From an uncultured Paracoccaceae bacterium (lineage in GTDB: Bacteria; Pseudomonadota; Alphaproteobacteria; Rhodobacterales; Rhodobacteraceae), in the NCBI GenBank assembly GCA_947503775.1, contig CANNFE010000002.1, positions 310,001-374,000 of the forward strand: a DNA stretch of 64,000 bases, read 5' to 3'. The notes under the pieces were generated by a model. That model searched no databases. It saw only the letters and a list, made by a program, of their open reading frames with translations, and was not told the DNA's origin. The translations under genes were made by a program, and so were the position numbers. This document shows positions 1 to 9,553 of the stretch, one piece after another; the stretch's first letter is position 1, and each line of letters starts with the position of its first letter.

Positions 1-2
1 CG

Positions 3-1493
3 CTCGATGCGTCGATCGCGGAATTCGCGGGGCCGAATGCGGATTACTACGCCAAGGCGTTTCACACGATCCACGACACGACCGGGTGGTTCCCGCGCAC
101 GTTCAACCGCGCGGCCGCGCTGGCCGGACCGTTCTGGGCGGCTGCCCGGGGCGCCTGGGGGATCTTCTGGGCGTTCCTGATCCTCGAGATCATCGCCTTC
201 GTGCAGATTGGACGGGGCACCTGGGGCGAGCTGGGGGCGGATCAGCTTGTGCAGGCCGACCGGCAGGCGGCCCGGGCGGCCGATTTCCAGACCCGCGCGG
301 ACGAGGCGATTGCCGCCGGTGAAGACGGGACGCGGTTTCAGACGCTGGCCGACAATCTGGGCCGCGCCGCCGAACGCTCCCGCGAGGCGGCGGAGGCCGC
401 TGCGGCGGATGCGCAGTTGATCCTGCTGACCGGGCTGGCGATGCTGCTGGTGTTGAGGCTCGCGCAGGGCTTTTACGCCAACATCGTCTATGAGGCGCAA
501 TATTCGCGCTGGCGCGTGACGCCCGATGCTGTCCCGTCAGGGCTGAGCAAGCGCAACCTTTTTCTGGGCGCGGCGCTGGGTCTCGTGGTGATCCCGCTGA
601 CCGTCTACCGCTTTACGGTCGAAGGGGTGGCGGACTGGATCACCGAATTTCCCGCCGATCCCGATATCTATTCGACCTCGGCCCGCTGGCTGGAGGGGGT
701 GATCGACGATGCCGCCCGAAGCGGGGCTGGCGCGTTCGACGGGATCGTTCTTCTGGTGCGGCGGGTTCTGGATGCGATCAGCCTGGCGCTGATCGGCACG
801 CCCTGGCTTGTTGTCATGTCGGTCATCATCGTCGTCGGGTGGCGGGCTGCGGGGCCGCGGGTGGCGATCTTTACCGCTGCCGCGCTCGCCTACATTGCCT
901 TTCTGGGCTATTGGGAAATCGCGATGGAGACGGTCGCCCTTGTCGGGGCGGCGGTGGTTCTGTGCGTCATCATCGGCATTCCGCTGGGGATCTGGTTCGG
1001 CAAGTCCAAGCGCGCCTACAGCTTCGCGGAGCCGGTGCTGGATCTGATGCAAACGCTGCCGGCCTTCGTCTATCTGATCCCGATCATCGCCTTTTTCGGC
1101 ACGGGCAACCCGCCGGGTATTCTGGCGACGATCATCTTCGGGATGCCGCCGGTCATTCGCCTGACCGCTTTGGGCATGCGCGGCGTGCCCGACACGATCA
1201 AGGAGGCGGCGACGGCCTTTGGCGCGACGCGCTGGCAGCTTTTGAAGGACGTGGAGCTGCCTTTGGCGTTGCCCTCGATCATGACGGGGGTGAACCAGAC
1301 GATCCTGATGTGCCTGTCGATGGTCGTGATCATCTCGCTCATTGGCGGGGGCGGTCTGGGGCAGGTGATCCTCGAGGCCTTGCAGTTTGCGGCCAAGGGT
1401 CCGGGTCTGCTGGGCGGGTTCGCCATTCTTTTCGTCGCCATGGTCATCGACCGCATCGTGCAGGGCGCGTTCCGCCGCGCCGATCAACGCTAG
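3..1493 (+). CDS. ABC transporter permease, glycine betaine/proline type (5' partial)
   Basis: Inner-membrane permease of a quaternary-amine-type (ProW/OpuAB-like) ABC importer. The reading frame is open from base 3, so the gene begins before the window; 496 residues are visible. Several hydrophobic segments come first, then a BPD_transp_1 domain with the EAA loop KEAATAFGATRWQLLKDVEL and a glycine-rich SLIGGGGLGQ turn, as in ProW. The N-terminal part is longer than in ProW and contains a hydrophilic Ala/Arg/Glu-rich stretch. It lies 26 bp before a HisD-family dehydrogenase, so the substrate may be that enzyme's sulfonate or a betaine rather than proline. The matching ATPase and binding protein are presumably upstream. 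Family assignment is firm; substrate is inference. Confidence 0.88.
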   Translation, partial: LDASIAEFAGPNADYYAKAFHTIHDTTGWFPRTFNRAAALAGPFWAAARGAWGIFWAFLILEIIAFVQIGRGTWGELGADQLVQADRQAARAADFQTRADEAIAAGEDGTRFQTLADNLGRAAERSREAAEAAAADAQLILLTGLAMLLVLRLAQGFYANIVYEAQYSRWRVTPDAVPSGLSKRNLFLGAALGLVVIPLTVYRFTVEGVADWITEFPADPDIYSTSARWLEGVIDDAARSGAGAFDGIVLLVRRVLDAISLALIGTPWLVVMSVIIVVGWRAAGPRVAIFTAAALAYIAFLGYWEIAMETVALVGAAVVLCVIIGIPLGIWFGKSKRAYSFAEPVLDLMQTLPAFVYLIPIIAFFGTGNPPGILATIIFGMPPVIRLTALGMRGVPDTIKEAATAFGATRWQLLKDVELPLALPSIMTGVNQTILMCLSMVVIISLIGGGGLGQVILEALQFAAKGPGLLGGFAILFVAMVIDRIVQGAFRRADQR

Positions 1494-1519
1494 AGCTATC
1501 GGAAAAGGAGCTGCCGGGA

Positions 1520-2827
1520 ATGCCGTTCACCTATCTCAAGAAAGCCGCGCTTTTGGCAGAGGACGCACAGGCCGATGTGCGCGTGACCGTGGCCGAGATG
1601 CTGGGCCGGTTGCGTGCCGAGGGCGATGCGGCGGCGCTGTCCTATGCCGAACGCCTGGACGGCTGGACCGGCTCTGCCTTGGCGACGCGCGAGGAGATCG
1701 AGGCGGCCTCGGCGCGGGTGTCCCAGACGCTTAAGGACGATATCCGCTTTGCGCATGACAACATCCGCCGCTTTGCGGAGATGCAGAAGGGCACGATCCG
1801 CGACGACGAGATCGAGATTAGGCCGGGGTTCTATGCGGGCCAGCGCAACATCCCGGTTTCGGCGGCGGGCGCCTATGTGCCGGGCGGGCGCTATGCGCAT
1901 GTCGCCTCGGCGCTGATGACGATCACGACGGCCAAGGTGGCGGGCGTGCGGCATGTGGCGGCCTGCTCTCCCCCGAAGCCGGGGGTGGGGATCCCCGATG
2001 CGATCCTCTTTACGATGGATCTCGCCGGGGCGGATGCGATCGTGAATATGGGCGGTGTGCAGGGCGTGGCCGCGATGGCGATGGGGCTTTTCGGGCTGCC
2101 CAAGGCGGATATCCTGGTGGGGCCGGGCAATCAGTTCGTGGCCGAGGCCAAGCGGATGCTCTTTGGCGAGGTCGGGATCGACATGTTCGCCGGGCCGACC
2201 GACAGCATGATCCTGGCCGATGGAACCGCCGATCCCGAGCTGGTGGCCTGGGATCTCGTCGGGCAGGCGGAGCATGGATATAATTCTCCGGTCTGGCTGG
2301 TGACGGATGACAATGCGCTGGCCGAGACGGTGATGGCCCGGGTGCCGAGCCTGATCGCACAGCTGCCCGATCTGAACCGCCGCAACGCAGAGGCGGCCTG
2401 GCGCGACTATGCTGATGTGATCCTGTGCGACACGCGCGAGGATATGGCGGCGACCTCTGACGCCTATGGGCCAGAGCATCTTCAGGTGATGGCGGAGGAT
2501 CTTGATTGGTGGCTGGGGCGGCTGACCTCCTATGGTTCGCTTTTCCTGGGCGAGGAGACGACAGTCGCTTTCGGAGACAAGGCGGCGGGGCCGAACCATG
2601 TGCTGCCGACCTCGGGGGCGGCGCGCTATACCGGCGGGCTGTCGGTGCAGAAATACATGAAGACGGTCACATGGCAGCGCGCGACCCGCGACGGCGCGCG
2701 CCGCGTGGCCGAGGCGACGGCGCGGATTTCCCGTCTCGAAGGGATGGAGGGGCATGCGCGCACGGCCGATATCCGACTGGCCAAGTTCTTTCCCGAGGAA
2801 AGGTTCGAGCTGGGCGCGACCGGGTGA
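1520..2827 (+). CDS. Histidinol dehydrogenase-family enzyme, probable sulfopropanediol 3-dehydrogenase (HpsN-like)
   Basis: NAD-dependent zinc dehydrogenase of the HisD fold, 435 aa. Seen: GPTDSMILAD, the zinc-ligand segment GQAEHG, the catalytic Glu-His in YGPEHLQ, GDKAAGPNHVLPT, and a late His in GMEGHARTAD. The part after VLPT reads YTGGLSVQKYMK, unlike true HisD, which has a histidinol-specific segment there. No histidine-biosynthesis gene is near. In Roseobacter-group bacteria such HisD paralogues include HpsN, which oxidises (R)-2,3-dihydroxypropane-1-sulfonate to sulfolactate. The adjoining transporter and YeiH-type anion exporter fit sulfonate use. The start is the ATG 10 bp after GGAAAAGGAG. 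Family sure; HpsN activity is inference. Confidence 0.8.
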   Translation: MPFTYLKKAALLAEDAQADVRVTVAEMLGRLRAEGDAAALSYAERLDGWTGSALATREEIEAASARVSQTLKDDIRFAHDNIRRFAEMQKGTIRDDEIEIRPGFYAGQRNIPVSAAGAYVPGGRYAHVASALMTITTAKVAGVRHVAACSPPKPGVGIPDAILFTMDLAGADAIVNMGGVQGVAAMAMGLFGLPKADILVGPGNQFVAEAKRMLFGEVGIDMFAGPTDSMILADGTADPELVAWDLVGQAEHGYNSPVWLVTDDNALAETVMARVPSLIAQLPDLNRRNAEAAWRDYADVILCDTREDMAATSDAYGPEHLQVMAEDLDWWLGRLTSYGSLFLGEETTVAFGDKAAGPNHVLPTSGAARYTGGLSVQKYMKTVTWQRATRDGARRVAEATARISRLEGMEGHARTADIRLAKFFPEERFELGATG

Positions 2828-3828
2828 CCGATGCTGTTCCGCCCTCCCCGGCCCGCCGCCTGTGGGACGGGGCCCGAACGGCCGCGCCGGGCGTGGGCCT
2901 TGCCGCGCTGATCGCCGTCGCGGCGGCGGGTTTGGCCAGCCATTACGGCGCGCCGGCGATGCTGTTCGCGCTGCTGATCGGGATGGCCTTTCATCATCTC
3001 GCGACCGAACCGCGCTCGGAGCCGGGGCTGGATGTGGCGTCGAAATTCCTGCTGCGTCTGGGCGTGGCGCTGCTGGGTCTGCGGCTGTCCTTTGAGGATA
3101 TCGTCAGTTTGGGCTGGGCGCCGGTTCTGGGCGTGATCGCGCTGGTGGTGGGAACGATCGGCGCGGGGCTGGCGCTTGCGCGGCTGACCGGGCGGGCCTC
3201 TGCCTTTGGGACGCTGGCGGGCGGCGCGGTGGCGATCTGCGGCGCCTCGGCCGCGCTGGCGCTGGCGGCCGTGTTGCCGCGCAGCCGCGTGTCGGAGCGG
3301 GATGTGCTTTTCGTGGTGGCGGCGGTGACGGCGCTGTCGACCGTGGCGATGGTGCTTTATCCGATCCTCTTTGCGGCGCTCGATCATGCGCCCGCGCAGG
3401 CCGGGTTCCTGATCGGGGCGACGATCCACGATGTCGCGCAGGTGGTCGGAGCCGGCTATTCGATGTCCGAGGAAACGGGCGATGTCGCCACCTTCGTCAA
3501 GCTGCAGCGCGTCGCGCTTTTGCCGCTTGCGGTGCTGGCTGCCGCCCTGGTCTTTCGCGAAGGCAAGGCCGGGCTGGCGCCGCCGTGGTTCCTGACCGTG
3601 TTCGTGCTTCTGGTCCTGCTCAACAATATCGTGCCGCTGCCGGACGCGGTGATCGATGCGGCGCGCCTTTTGTCGAGCTGGCTTTTGCTGGTCGCCATCG
3701 CGGCTTTGGGCGTGCGGACGTCGCTGGCCGAGATGGCGCGGGTCGGCCCGCAAGCGGCGACGGTGGTGGTGGGCTGCACGCTGCTGCTGCTTGGGGCGGC
3801 TTTGGCGCTGGAGCGGCTGATTTTCTGA
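2824..3828 (+). CDS. YeiH/UPF0324 family membrane protein, putative sulfate exporter
   Basis: Multi-span inner-membrane protein of 334 aa, the usual length for the YeiH family. Conserved segments seen are [20 protein letters not shown] and [18 protein letters not shown]. The GTG start overlaps the stop of the upstream dehydrogenase (GTGA), which implies translational coupling; an in-frame upstream extension overlaps that gene and is rejected. YeiH-type proteins sit in many sulfonate-degradation operons, where export of sulfite or sulfate is proposed, so the context supports removal of sulfonate-derived sulfur. The exported ion is inferred. Confidence 0.82.
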   Translation: MTDAVPPSPARRLWDGARTAAPGVGLAALIAVAAAGLASHYGAPAMLFALLIGMAFHHLATEPRSEPGLDVASKFLLRLGVALLGLRLSFEDIVSLGWAPVLGVIALVVGTIGAGLALARLTGRASAFGTLAGGAVAICGASAALALAAVLPRSRVSERDVLFVVAAVTALSTVAMVLYPILFAALDHAPAQAGFLIGATIHDVAQVVGAGYSMSEETGDVATFVKLQRVALLPLAVLAAALVFREGKAGLAPPWFLTVFVLLVLLNNIVPLPDAVIDAARLLSSWLLLVAIAALGVRTSLAEMARVGPQAATVVVGCTLLLLGAALALERLIF

Positions 3829-3839
3829 AAGGAGTTGCA

Positions 3840-4193
3840 ATGGCAATCGAACGGCATCACGGCACCGGCAGAATGAGCCGGATCGTCGTCCATAACGGCA
3901 CGGTTTACCTGTGCGGGCAGGTCGGGACCCGGGGCGAGAGCGTCACCCGCCAGACCGAAGAGACGCTGGCCAAGATCGACGGGCTGCTGGCCGAGGCGGG
4001 ATCGAGCAAGGACGACATCCTTCAGGCCATCGTCTGGCTGTCGGATATGGCCGATTTCGCCGAGATGAACGCGGTCTGGGATACCTGGGTCAATGATGGC
4101 CACGAGCCTGCACGGGCCTGCGGGGAGGCGAAGCTGGCCAGCCCGGACCTGAAGGTGGAGATCATCGTGACGGCTGCGGTTTCCGGCTCCTGA
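3840..4193 (+). CDS. RidA (YjgF/YER057c/UK114) family protein
   Basis: Cytosolic 117-aa protein of the RidA family, whose members hydrolyse reactive enamine/imine intermediates or have specialised deaminase roles. Seen: the typical YLCGQVG strand and the C-terminal [21 protein letters not shown] segment, whose Arg and Glu match the family's ligand-binding Arg and acidic residue. The ATG follows AAAGGAG by 5 bp and lies 11 bp after the exporter stop, so it is the last gene of the operon. It may clear an imine or enamine produced during catabolism of the imported substrate. Substrate unknown. Confidence 0.85.
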   Translation: MAIERHHGTGRMSRIVVHNGTVYLCGQVGTRGESVTRQTEETLAKIDGLLAEAGSSKDDILQAIVWLSDMADFAEMNAVWDTWVNDGHEPARACGEAKLASPDLKVEIIVTAAVSGS

Positions 4194-4309
4194 CGCGGCG
4201 GGCGCCCAAAGGCGGCGGATCTTTGCCGATCCCGGTTTCGGATGCTCCTGCCGAGGCGGCTCTTTTGCGTCCCTTAAGGCCCCGAAGGATTGCAGGGTGC
4301 GGCGCAACG

Positions 4310-4321
4310 TCCCATATGGGA
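4310..4321. promoter_or_regulatory. 12-bp perfect palindrome upstream of the RND efflux genes
   Basis: The sequence TCCCATATGGGA is a perfect palindrome 53 bp before the chosen start of the membrane-fusion gene. Efflux operons are often controlled by TetR- or MarR-type repressors that bind palindromes, but no regulator gene is adjacent. The palindrome alone is weak evidence. Confidence 0.25.
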
Positions 4322-4374
4322 TCGGGCGGGTTGCGAGTGGAGCCTGTGTCGACACGCGGGCGAAGGACTGTTGC

Positions 4375-5538
4375 ATGCACGACGAAAGCGAAGCGGCGGG
4401 CGCGCAGGACCGTGAACATCTGACATTCGAGGACAACGATGCGGGCGCGCGGCGGTCGGGCTGGCTTGCCGGCGGGTTTGTCGTACTGCTTCTGGGCTGG
4501 ATGGGCAGCGGGTTCATCCTGCCGAGCGGAGGGAACGGCGCCGAGATCGAAGAGGCCGAACCGCAGGCCATCGCGGTGGCCGTCCGGCTGTCGGAGAGCG
4601 AGCCGGTTGTCCTGACCTTTCAGGCGGAAGGGCAAGCCCTGCCCGATCGCGATACGATGATCCGCGCCGAAGCGTCGGGCGACGTGGCCGAGGTGTTCGT
4701 CCGCAAGGGGCAGACCGTCGAAGCCGATACGGTGATCGCGCGCCTTTCGACGGATCGTGAGGGCGCCGATGTGGAGCGCGCCGAAGAGGAGCTGGCGCGC
4801 GCCAGACGGGAATTCGACAATGCCGAGAGCCTTTTGGCGCGGGGGATTTCGACCGAAGACCGCGTGTCCGAGGCGCGGGCGACGCTGGCGGCTGCCGAGG
4901 CGCAGCTGATCGCGGCGCAAACGGCGCTGGAAAGCACCGATATCGTGGCGCCCTTTGCCGGGCGGCTCGAGACGATGACGCTGGATCAGGGCGAGTTCAT
5001 TCAGGCCGGGGCCGAGGTGGCGCGGCTGGTCGACAATCGTCCCCTGACCGTGGCCGTCGAGGTGCCGCAGCAGGAGCTGACGCGGATCCGCGACGGACAG
5101 CAGGCGGTCGTCACCTTCATCACCGGAGAAGAGCGCACGGGCCGCGTGACCTTTGTCGGATCGGCGGCCTCGGCAGAGACGCGGACCTTCCTGACCGAGA
5201 TCGAGGTTCCGAACGAGGATGGATCGATCGCAGCCGGGATCTCGGCCGAAGTGTCGATCCCGACGGGCCAGGCGCAGGCGCATTTCATCTCGCCCTCGAT
5301 CATCTCGCTCGATCCGTCGGGACAGGTCGGCGTGAAGGTCGTCGAAGAGGACCGGGCGGTCTTTTACCCGGTCGAGGTCGTGCGCGCGGAAATCGACGGG
5401 ATCTGGGTCATCGGTATTCCGGATCCGTCCGAGATCATCACGATCGGGCAGGGCTTCGTTCAGGACGGCGAGGCGGTGCGGGCGGACCGGGATCTTGAGA
5501 TCACCGAAGCGGCCACCGCGCCCGGGGCGGAGCGATGA
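4375..5538 (+). CDS. RND efflux periplasmic adaptor (membrane fusion protein, HlyD/AcrA family)
   Basis: Adaptor of a tripartite RND pump, 387 aa. One membrane anchor spans about residues 29-49, followed by a barrel-sandwich/lipoyl segment with an alpha-helical hairpin (rich in Glu, Ala and Arg, about residues 120-185), then the beta-barrel and membrane-proximal domains. The N-terminus is hydrophilic and lacks a lipobox. The ATG at 4375 was chosen because AAGGA lies 7 bp before it; the frame is open further upstream but begins in non-coding sequence. Its stop overlaps the RND pump start (ATGA). No outer-membrane factor gene is in the window. Confidence 0.88.
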   Translation: MHDESEAAGAQDREHLTFEDNDAGARRSGWLAGGFVVLLLGWMGSGFILPSGGNGAEIEEAEPQAIAVAVRLSESEPVVLTFQAEGQALPDRDTMIRAEASGDVAEVFVRKGQTVEADTVIARLSTDREGADVERAEEELARARREFDNAESLLARGISTEDRVSEARATLAAAEAQLIAAQTALESTDIVAPFAGRLETMTLDQGEFIQAGAEVARLVDNRPLTVAVEVPQQELTRIRDGQQAVVTFITGEERTGRVTFVGSAASAETRTFLTEIEVPNEDGSIAAGISAEVSIPTGQAQAHFISPSIISLDPSGQVGVKVVEEDRAVFYPVEVVRAEIDGIWVIGIPDPSEIITIGQGFVQDGEAVRADRDLEITEAATAPGAER

Positions 5539-8500
5539 ACACCCTCATCGACGCCGTCTTCTCGCGCTCGCGCGTGGTGATGATGGCGCTTGTGATGCTG
5601 CTTGGGGTGGGGGCGGTCGCCTATATCTCGATCCCCAAGGAATCGAACCCCGAAGTGCCCTTGCCGCTGGTCTATGTCTCGACCGGCCTTGACGGGATCA
5701 GCCCGACGGATGCCGAGCGGCTCTTGCTCGAGCCGATGGAGGCCGAGTTCGGATCGATCGAGGATCTTCAGGAGATGTCGTCGGATGCGGCCGAGGGGTT
5801 CGCGTCGCTTCAGCTGGAATTCACGGCCGGCGGCGATATCGACGAGGCGCTCGACAAGGTGCGCGAGGCGGCGGACAACGTCGAAAGCGAGCTGCCGGAC
5901 GATGCCTATGACATCCAGATCACCGAGATAAACACCGCCCTTTTCCCGATCATCACCATCGTTCTGTCGGGCCCGGTGCCCGAGCGGACGCTCAATAGCA
6001 TCGCTGATGACACGGCGGACGCGCTGGAGGCGTTGCCGGGCGTTCTGGAGATTGATATCGGCGGGCAGCGCGAAGAGGTGATGGAGGTCCTGATCGATCC
6101 AACGGTCTTTCAGACCTACAATCTGAGCTTTGACGAGCTGATCAGCCAGCTTCAGCGCAACAACAGCCTGATCGCCGCCGGTGCGATCGAGACGGGCGGC
6201 GCGCGGATCGGGCTGAAGGTGCCGGGTCTGATCGAGGATATCGAGGACGTGATGACCCTGCCGGTGAAGGTCCGTGGCGATACGGTCGTCACCTTTTCCG
6301 ATGTCGGCAGCGTGCGGCGGACCTTTGAGGATCCGACGAGCTTTGCCCGGATCGACGGCCAGCCCGCGCTGTCGCTGGAGGTGGTGAAACGCTCGGGCGC
6401 CAATATCATCGACACGATCGAAGAGGTCCGGGCCGTGGTCGAGGAGGTCCGGGAAGATTGGCCGGACAGCGTCGAGGTGACCTATCTGCAAGATCAGTCA
6501 GAGGATGTGAAAACCATGCTCTCGGATCTGGAGGCGAATGTGATCGCGGCCGTGATCCTGGTGATGATCGTGATCGTCTTCGCGCTTGGGCTGCGGTCGG
6601 CCGTCCTGGTCGGGCTGGCGATCCCCGGCGCATTTCTGACCGGCGTCGCGGCGCTTTGGGCGATGGGGTACACGATGAACATCGTTGTCCTTTTCAGCCT
6701 GATCCTCGTCGTCGGGATGCTGGTCGATGGCGCCATCGTCACCGTCGAGTTGGCCGACCGGCAGTTGCAGGAGGGGGCGAGCCCGCGCGCGGCCTATGCG
6801 GCTGCGGCCAAGCGGATGGCCTGGCCCATCATCGCCTCGACCGCGACGACGCTGAGCGTCTTTTTCCCGCTCCTTTTCTGGACCGGGATGGTGGGCGAGT
6901 TCATGAAGTTCCTGCCGATCACGGTCATCCTGACGCTCTTTGCGTCGCTTTTCATGGCGCTGGTCTTTATTCCGGTCACCGGCGGGATCATCGGGCGGCG
7001 CCAGCCGCAGACCGCGCGGGCCAGACGCGCGCTTTACGAGGCCGAATACGGCGATCCGCGCAAGATGGGCGGCTGGACGGGGGGCTATGTCCGGCTTTTG
7101 GAATGGGCGTTGCTGCGGCCCGTGGCGACGCTGCTTTTCGCGCTGGCGCTGCTGCTCGGAGCGTTTGCGGCCTATGGGCAGTTTGGGCGCGGCCTGGCCT
7201 TTTTCCCGTCGGTTGAGCCGGAATTCATGTCGGTTCAGGTGCGCGCGCGCGACAACTTCTCGATCTGGGAGCGCGACGCGCTTGTCCGGCTCGTGGAGGA
7301 TCGCCTTTTGGGCTACGAGGAGGTCGAAAGCGTCTATGCGCGGTCGACCATGTCAGCGGGGCAAGGCGACGAGGAGACGATCGGGGTCATCCAGCTTGAC
7401 CTCATCGAATGGGACGAGCGGCGCACCGCGGCCGAGATCGGCGAGAGCATTCGCGCCGATGTGGCCGATATCCCCGGCATCGATGTGCAGGTGGAAACCG
7501 CCGATGACGGGCCGACCGCGGGCAAGCCGATCAATCTGCAATTGCGGGCCGAAGCGTCCTCAACCCAGACGGAAGCGGTCGAGGAGGTGCTTGACGTCAT
7601 GGAGCGGGTCGGCGGCTTTACCGATATCACCGATACAAGATCGCTGCCCGGGGTCGAGGTGTCGATCCTGGTGGACCGCGCCGAAGCGGCGCGGTTCGGC
7701 GCCGATGTCAGCCTGCTGGGTCAAGCGGTCCAGATGCTGACCCAGGGGGTGACGGTCGCCGATTACCGGCCGGACGATGCGGAGGGCGCGCTGGATATCC
7801 GGGTGCGGTTCCCCCGCGATGCCCGCACCCTGTCCGAGCTGGGCAATCTGAGGGTGCCGACGACGGCGGGCCTTGTTCCGATCTCGAATTTCGTCACCTT
7901 CGAGCCGACGCCGCGGGTGGGCACGATCCGCCGTCTCGATGAGCAGCGCGTCGTGACCATCGAGGCGAATGTCGCGCCCGGTCTGCTGGTCAACGACCAG
8001 ATCACCGCGCTTCAGGCCGCGCTCGATGCGGCGGATCTGCCGGACGGCGTCAGCTACAGCTTTGCCGGGGAGGCCGAGGATCAGGCCGAGGCGATGTCGT
8101 TCCTGATCGGGGCCTTCATCGCGGCGATTTTCCTGATGCTCGTCATTCTGGTGCTGCAGTTCAACAGCTTCTATCAGGCCTTTATCGTCATGAGCGCGAT
8201 CGTCTTTTCCATCGCCGGGGTCCTTCTGGGGCTGATCGTGACCGGGCGGCCCTTCGGCGTGGTGATGGGCGGGATCGGGGTTATCGCGCTGGCCGGGATC
8301 GTGGTGAACAACAATATCGTTCTGATCGATACCTATAACGATTTTCTGCGGCGGGGTGTCTCGCCTCTCGAAGCTGCGCTTCGGACCGGCGCGCAAAGGT
8401 TGCGGCCCGTGGTCCTGACCTCGGTGACGACGGCGCTGGGGCTGATGCCGATGGTGATCGGTCTGAACCTCAACTTCTTTACCCGGGAGGTTCTTTACGG

Positions 8501-8672
8501 TGCGCCCTCGACCCAGTGGTGGACCGAGCTGTCTGCCGCGATTGCGGGCGGGCTGGTCGTTGCCACGATGCTGACGCTGATCGTCACGCCCGCCATGCTG
8601 ATGCTGCGCGAGGGCCGGGCGGGACGGCGCGTGGCCGGAGGGCGGAAAGAGGCGGTCGGCGCACCGGCCTAG
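5535..8672 (+). CDS. RND family multidrug efflux permease (AcrB/MexF-like)
   Basis: Inner-membrane proton-driven drug pump, 1045 aa, the normal RND length. The usual twofold plan is visible: a TM helix, a large periplasmic loop, six TM helices, and the same again. TM4 carries GMLVDGAIVTVE, with one of the two usual TM4 aspartates present and the second replaced by Gly. The second half carries GIVVNNNIVLIDTYNDFLRRG and the RPVVLTSVTTALGLMPM segment. It is translationally coupled to the adaptor. Substrates cannot be read from the sequence. It must rely on an outer-membrane channel encoded elsewhere. Confidence 0.9.
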   Translation: MNTLIDAVFSRSRVVMMALVMLLGVGAVAYISIPKESNPEVPLPLVYVSTGLDGISPTDAERLLLEPMEAEFGSIEDLQEMSSDAAEGFASLQLEFTAGGDIDEALDKVREAADNVESELPDDAYDIQITEINTALFPIITIVLSGPVPERTLNSIADDTADALEALPGVLEIDIGGQREEVMEVLIDPTVFQTYNLSFDELISQLQRNNSLIAAGAIETGGARIGLKVPGLIEDIEDVMTLPVKVRGDTVVTFSDVGSVRRTFEDPTSFARIDGQPALSLEVVKRSGANIIDTIEEVRAVVEEVREDWPDSVEVTYLQDQSEDVKTMLSDLEANVIAAVILVMIVIVFALGLRSAVLVGLAIPGAFLTGVAALWAMGYTMNIVVLFSLILVVGMLVDGAIVTVELADRQLQEGASPRAAYAAAAKRMAWPIIASTATTLSVFFPLLFWTGMVGEFMKFLPITVILTLFASLFMALVFIPVTGGIIGRRQPQTARARRALYEAEYGDPRKMGGWTGGYVRLLEWALLRPVATLLFALALLLGAFAAYGQFGRGLAFFPSVEPEFMSVQVRARDNFSIWERDALVRLVEDRLLGYEEVESVYARSTMSAGQGDEETIGVIQLDLIEWDERRTAAEIGESIRADVADIPGIDVQVETADDGPTAGKPINLQLRAEASSTQTEAVEEVLDVMERVGGFTDITDTRSLPGVEVSILVDRAEAARFGADVSLLGQAVQMLTQGVTVADYRPDDAEGALDIRVRFPRDARTLSELGNLRVPTTAGLVPISNFVTFEPTPRVGTIRRLDEQRVVTIEANVAPGLLVNDQITALQAALDAADLPDGVSYSFAGEAEDQAEAMSFLIGAFIAAIFLMLVILVLQFNSFYQAFIVMSAIVFSIAGVLLGLIVTGRPFGVVMGGIGVIALAGIVVNNNIVLIDTYNDFLRRGVSPLEAALRTGAQRLRPVVLTSVTTALGLMPMVIGLNLNFFTREVLYGAPSTQWWTELSAAIAGGLVVATMLTLIVTPAMLMLREGRAGRRVAGGRKEAVGAPA

Positions 8673-8680
8673 GGGCGGCG

Positions 8681-9484
8681 TTACGGATCGTAGGGCCGGT
8701 CAATGTCCAGCGATTGCTTGAGCTTTGCCCAGGTGGCCGCCTCGAAGTCCTCGGGCCAGTGGGCACCGTGCTTTGCGGCCAGACGGCGCGCGAGCGGCAG
8801 GTAGGCTTTGGCATAGGCGAGGTTCGCGCCGATCATCGCCTCCCGGTCGGCGGCCGGTATGGGCAGGGCGGTCAGGGTTGCCTTCTGCGTGTCGGTGAGC
8901 AGCCGGTTGACATGCAGGGCACCGCCGCGACCGGGGGCGCCGGTTTCCTCGATCATCAGATCGATCAGCTTGGTGCGCAGGTGAAAGACGCCGGTGACGC
9001 CGTTGATGTGTTCCTGCCGCCCTTCCGCGAGGACGAGAAGGCCGAGGATGCGGATGAACTCCTCGATCTGGTAGCGCAGCCGCGCCGGGGACAGCCCTGG
9101 CCCTTGCGGGCTCTCGGGCAGGTTGTCGTAGAGGCTGTCATGATCGAAGAGCGGTTTGAGGCTGGCCTGGCTGTGGGCCTTCATCTGATCGGGTTTGAGC
9201 AGGATCACGTCGAGGCGCGTCCAGTCGGCGGTGATGGCATTGATCAGCGCGGGGCGCACGATGCGGTCGTGCCAGAGGACGATCTGGCCGGTGCGCCCGA
9301 TCGCGTCGCGCCAGAGAGCGGCGACCTCGTCGGTGGCGCCATCCGAGGCGGCCAACACGAAGTCGATATCGCTATAGGCGTCTGCGCGGCCATTGCCGTA
9401 ACTGCCGCTCAGGAACAGGGCGCGGATGACGGGTTTATCGCGAAGCGCGTCCGCGATGGTGGTTATGACGTCCTCGGGTTTCAT
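8681..9484 (-). CDS. Nucleotidyltransferase-domain protein (aminoglycoside/lincosamide NTase-like)
   Basis: Cytosolic 267-aa protein. Near the N-terminus it has the pol-beta-type motif GSYGNGRADAYSDIDFV (GS followed by DxD), which binds nucleotide and metal. The remainder is alpha-helical and resembles stand-alone antibiotic nucleotidyltransferases rather than the short MNT antitoxins. It is convergent with the RND pump and followed on the same strand only by the distant glycosyltransferase, so its context is uninformative. It could adenylylate a small molecule; calling it a resistance enzyme would be speculation. Confidence 0.75.
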   Translation of the reverse strand: MKPEDVITTIADALRDKPVIRALFLSGSYGNGRADAYSDIDFVLAASDGATDEVAALWRDAIGRTGQIVLWHDRIVRPALINAITADWTRLDVILLKPDQMKAHSQASLKPLFDHDSLYDNLPESPQGPGLSPARLRYQIEEFIRILGLLVLAEGRQEHINGVTGVFHLRTKLIDLMIEETGAPGRGGALHVNRLLTDTQKATLTALPIPAADREAMIGANLAYAKAYLPLARRLAAKHGAHWPEDFEAATWAKLKQSLDIDRPYDP

Positions 9485-9553
9485 GCCGCTTCTCCACCTC
9501 TGGTTCTGTTCTGACGTGGGGTCTTTGCGGGTCGAATGAAAGAGGCGGCGTGT

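Noticed and set aside
1496-2755. Long minus-strand reading frame opposite the HisD-family gene
   Set aside because: His/Arg/Pro-rich translation without any motif; a typical antisense shadow of a GC-rich gene.
1520-2827. A histidine-biosynthesis hisD
   Set aside because: No his genes nearby and the substrate-side segment after VLPT differs from true HisD; transporter and YeiH context favour a catabolic paralogue.
8681-9484. MNT antitoxin of a HEPN/MNT toxin-antitoxin pair
   Set aside because: At 267 aa it is much longer than MNT antitoxins and there is no adjacent HEPN gene.
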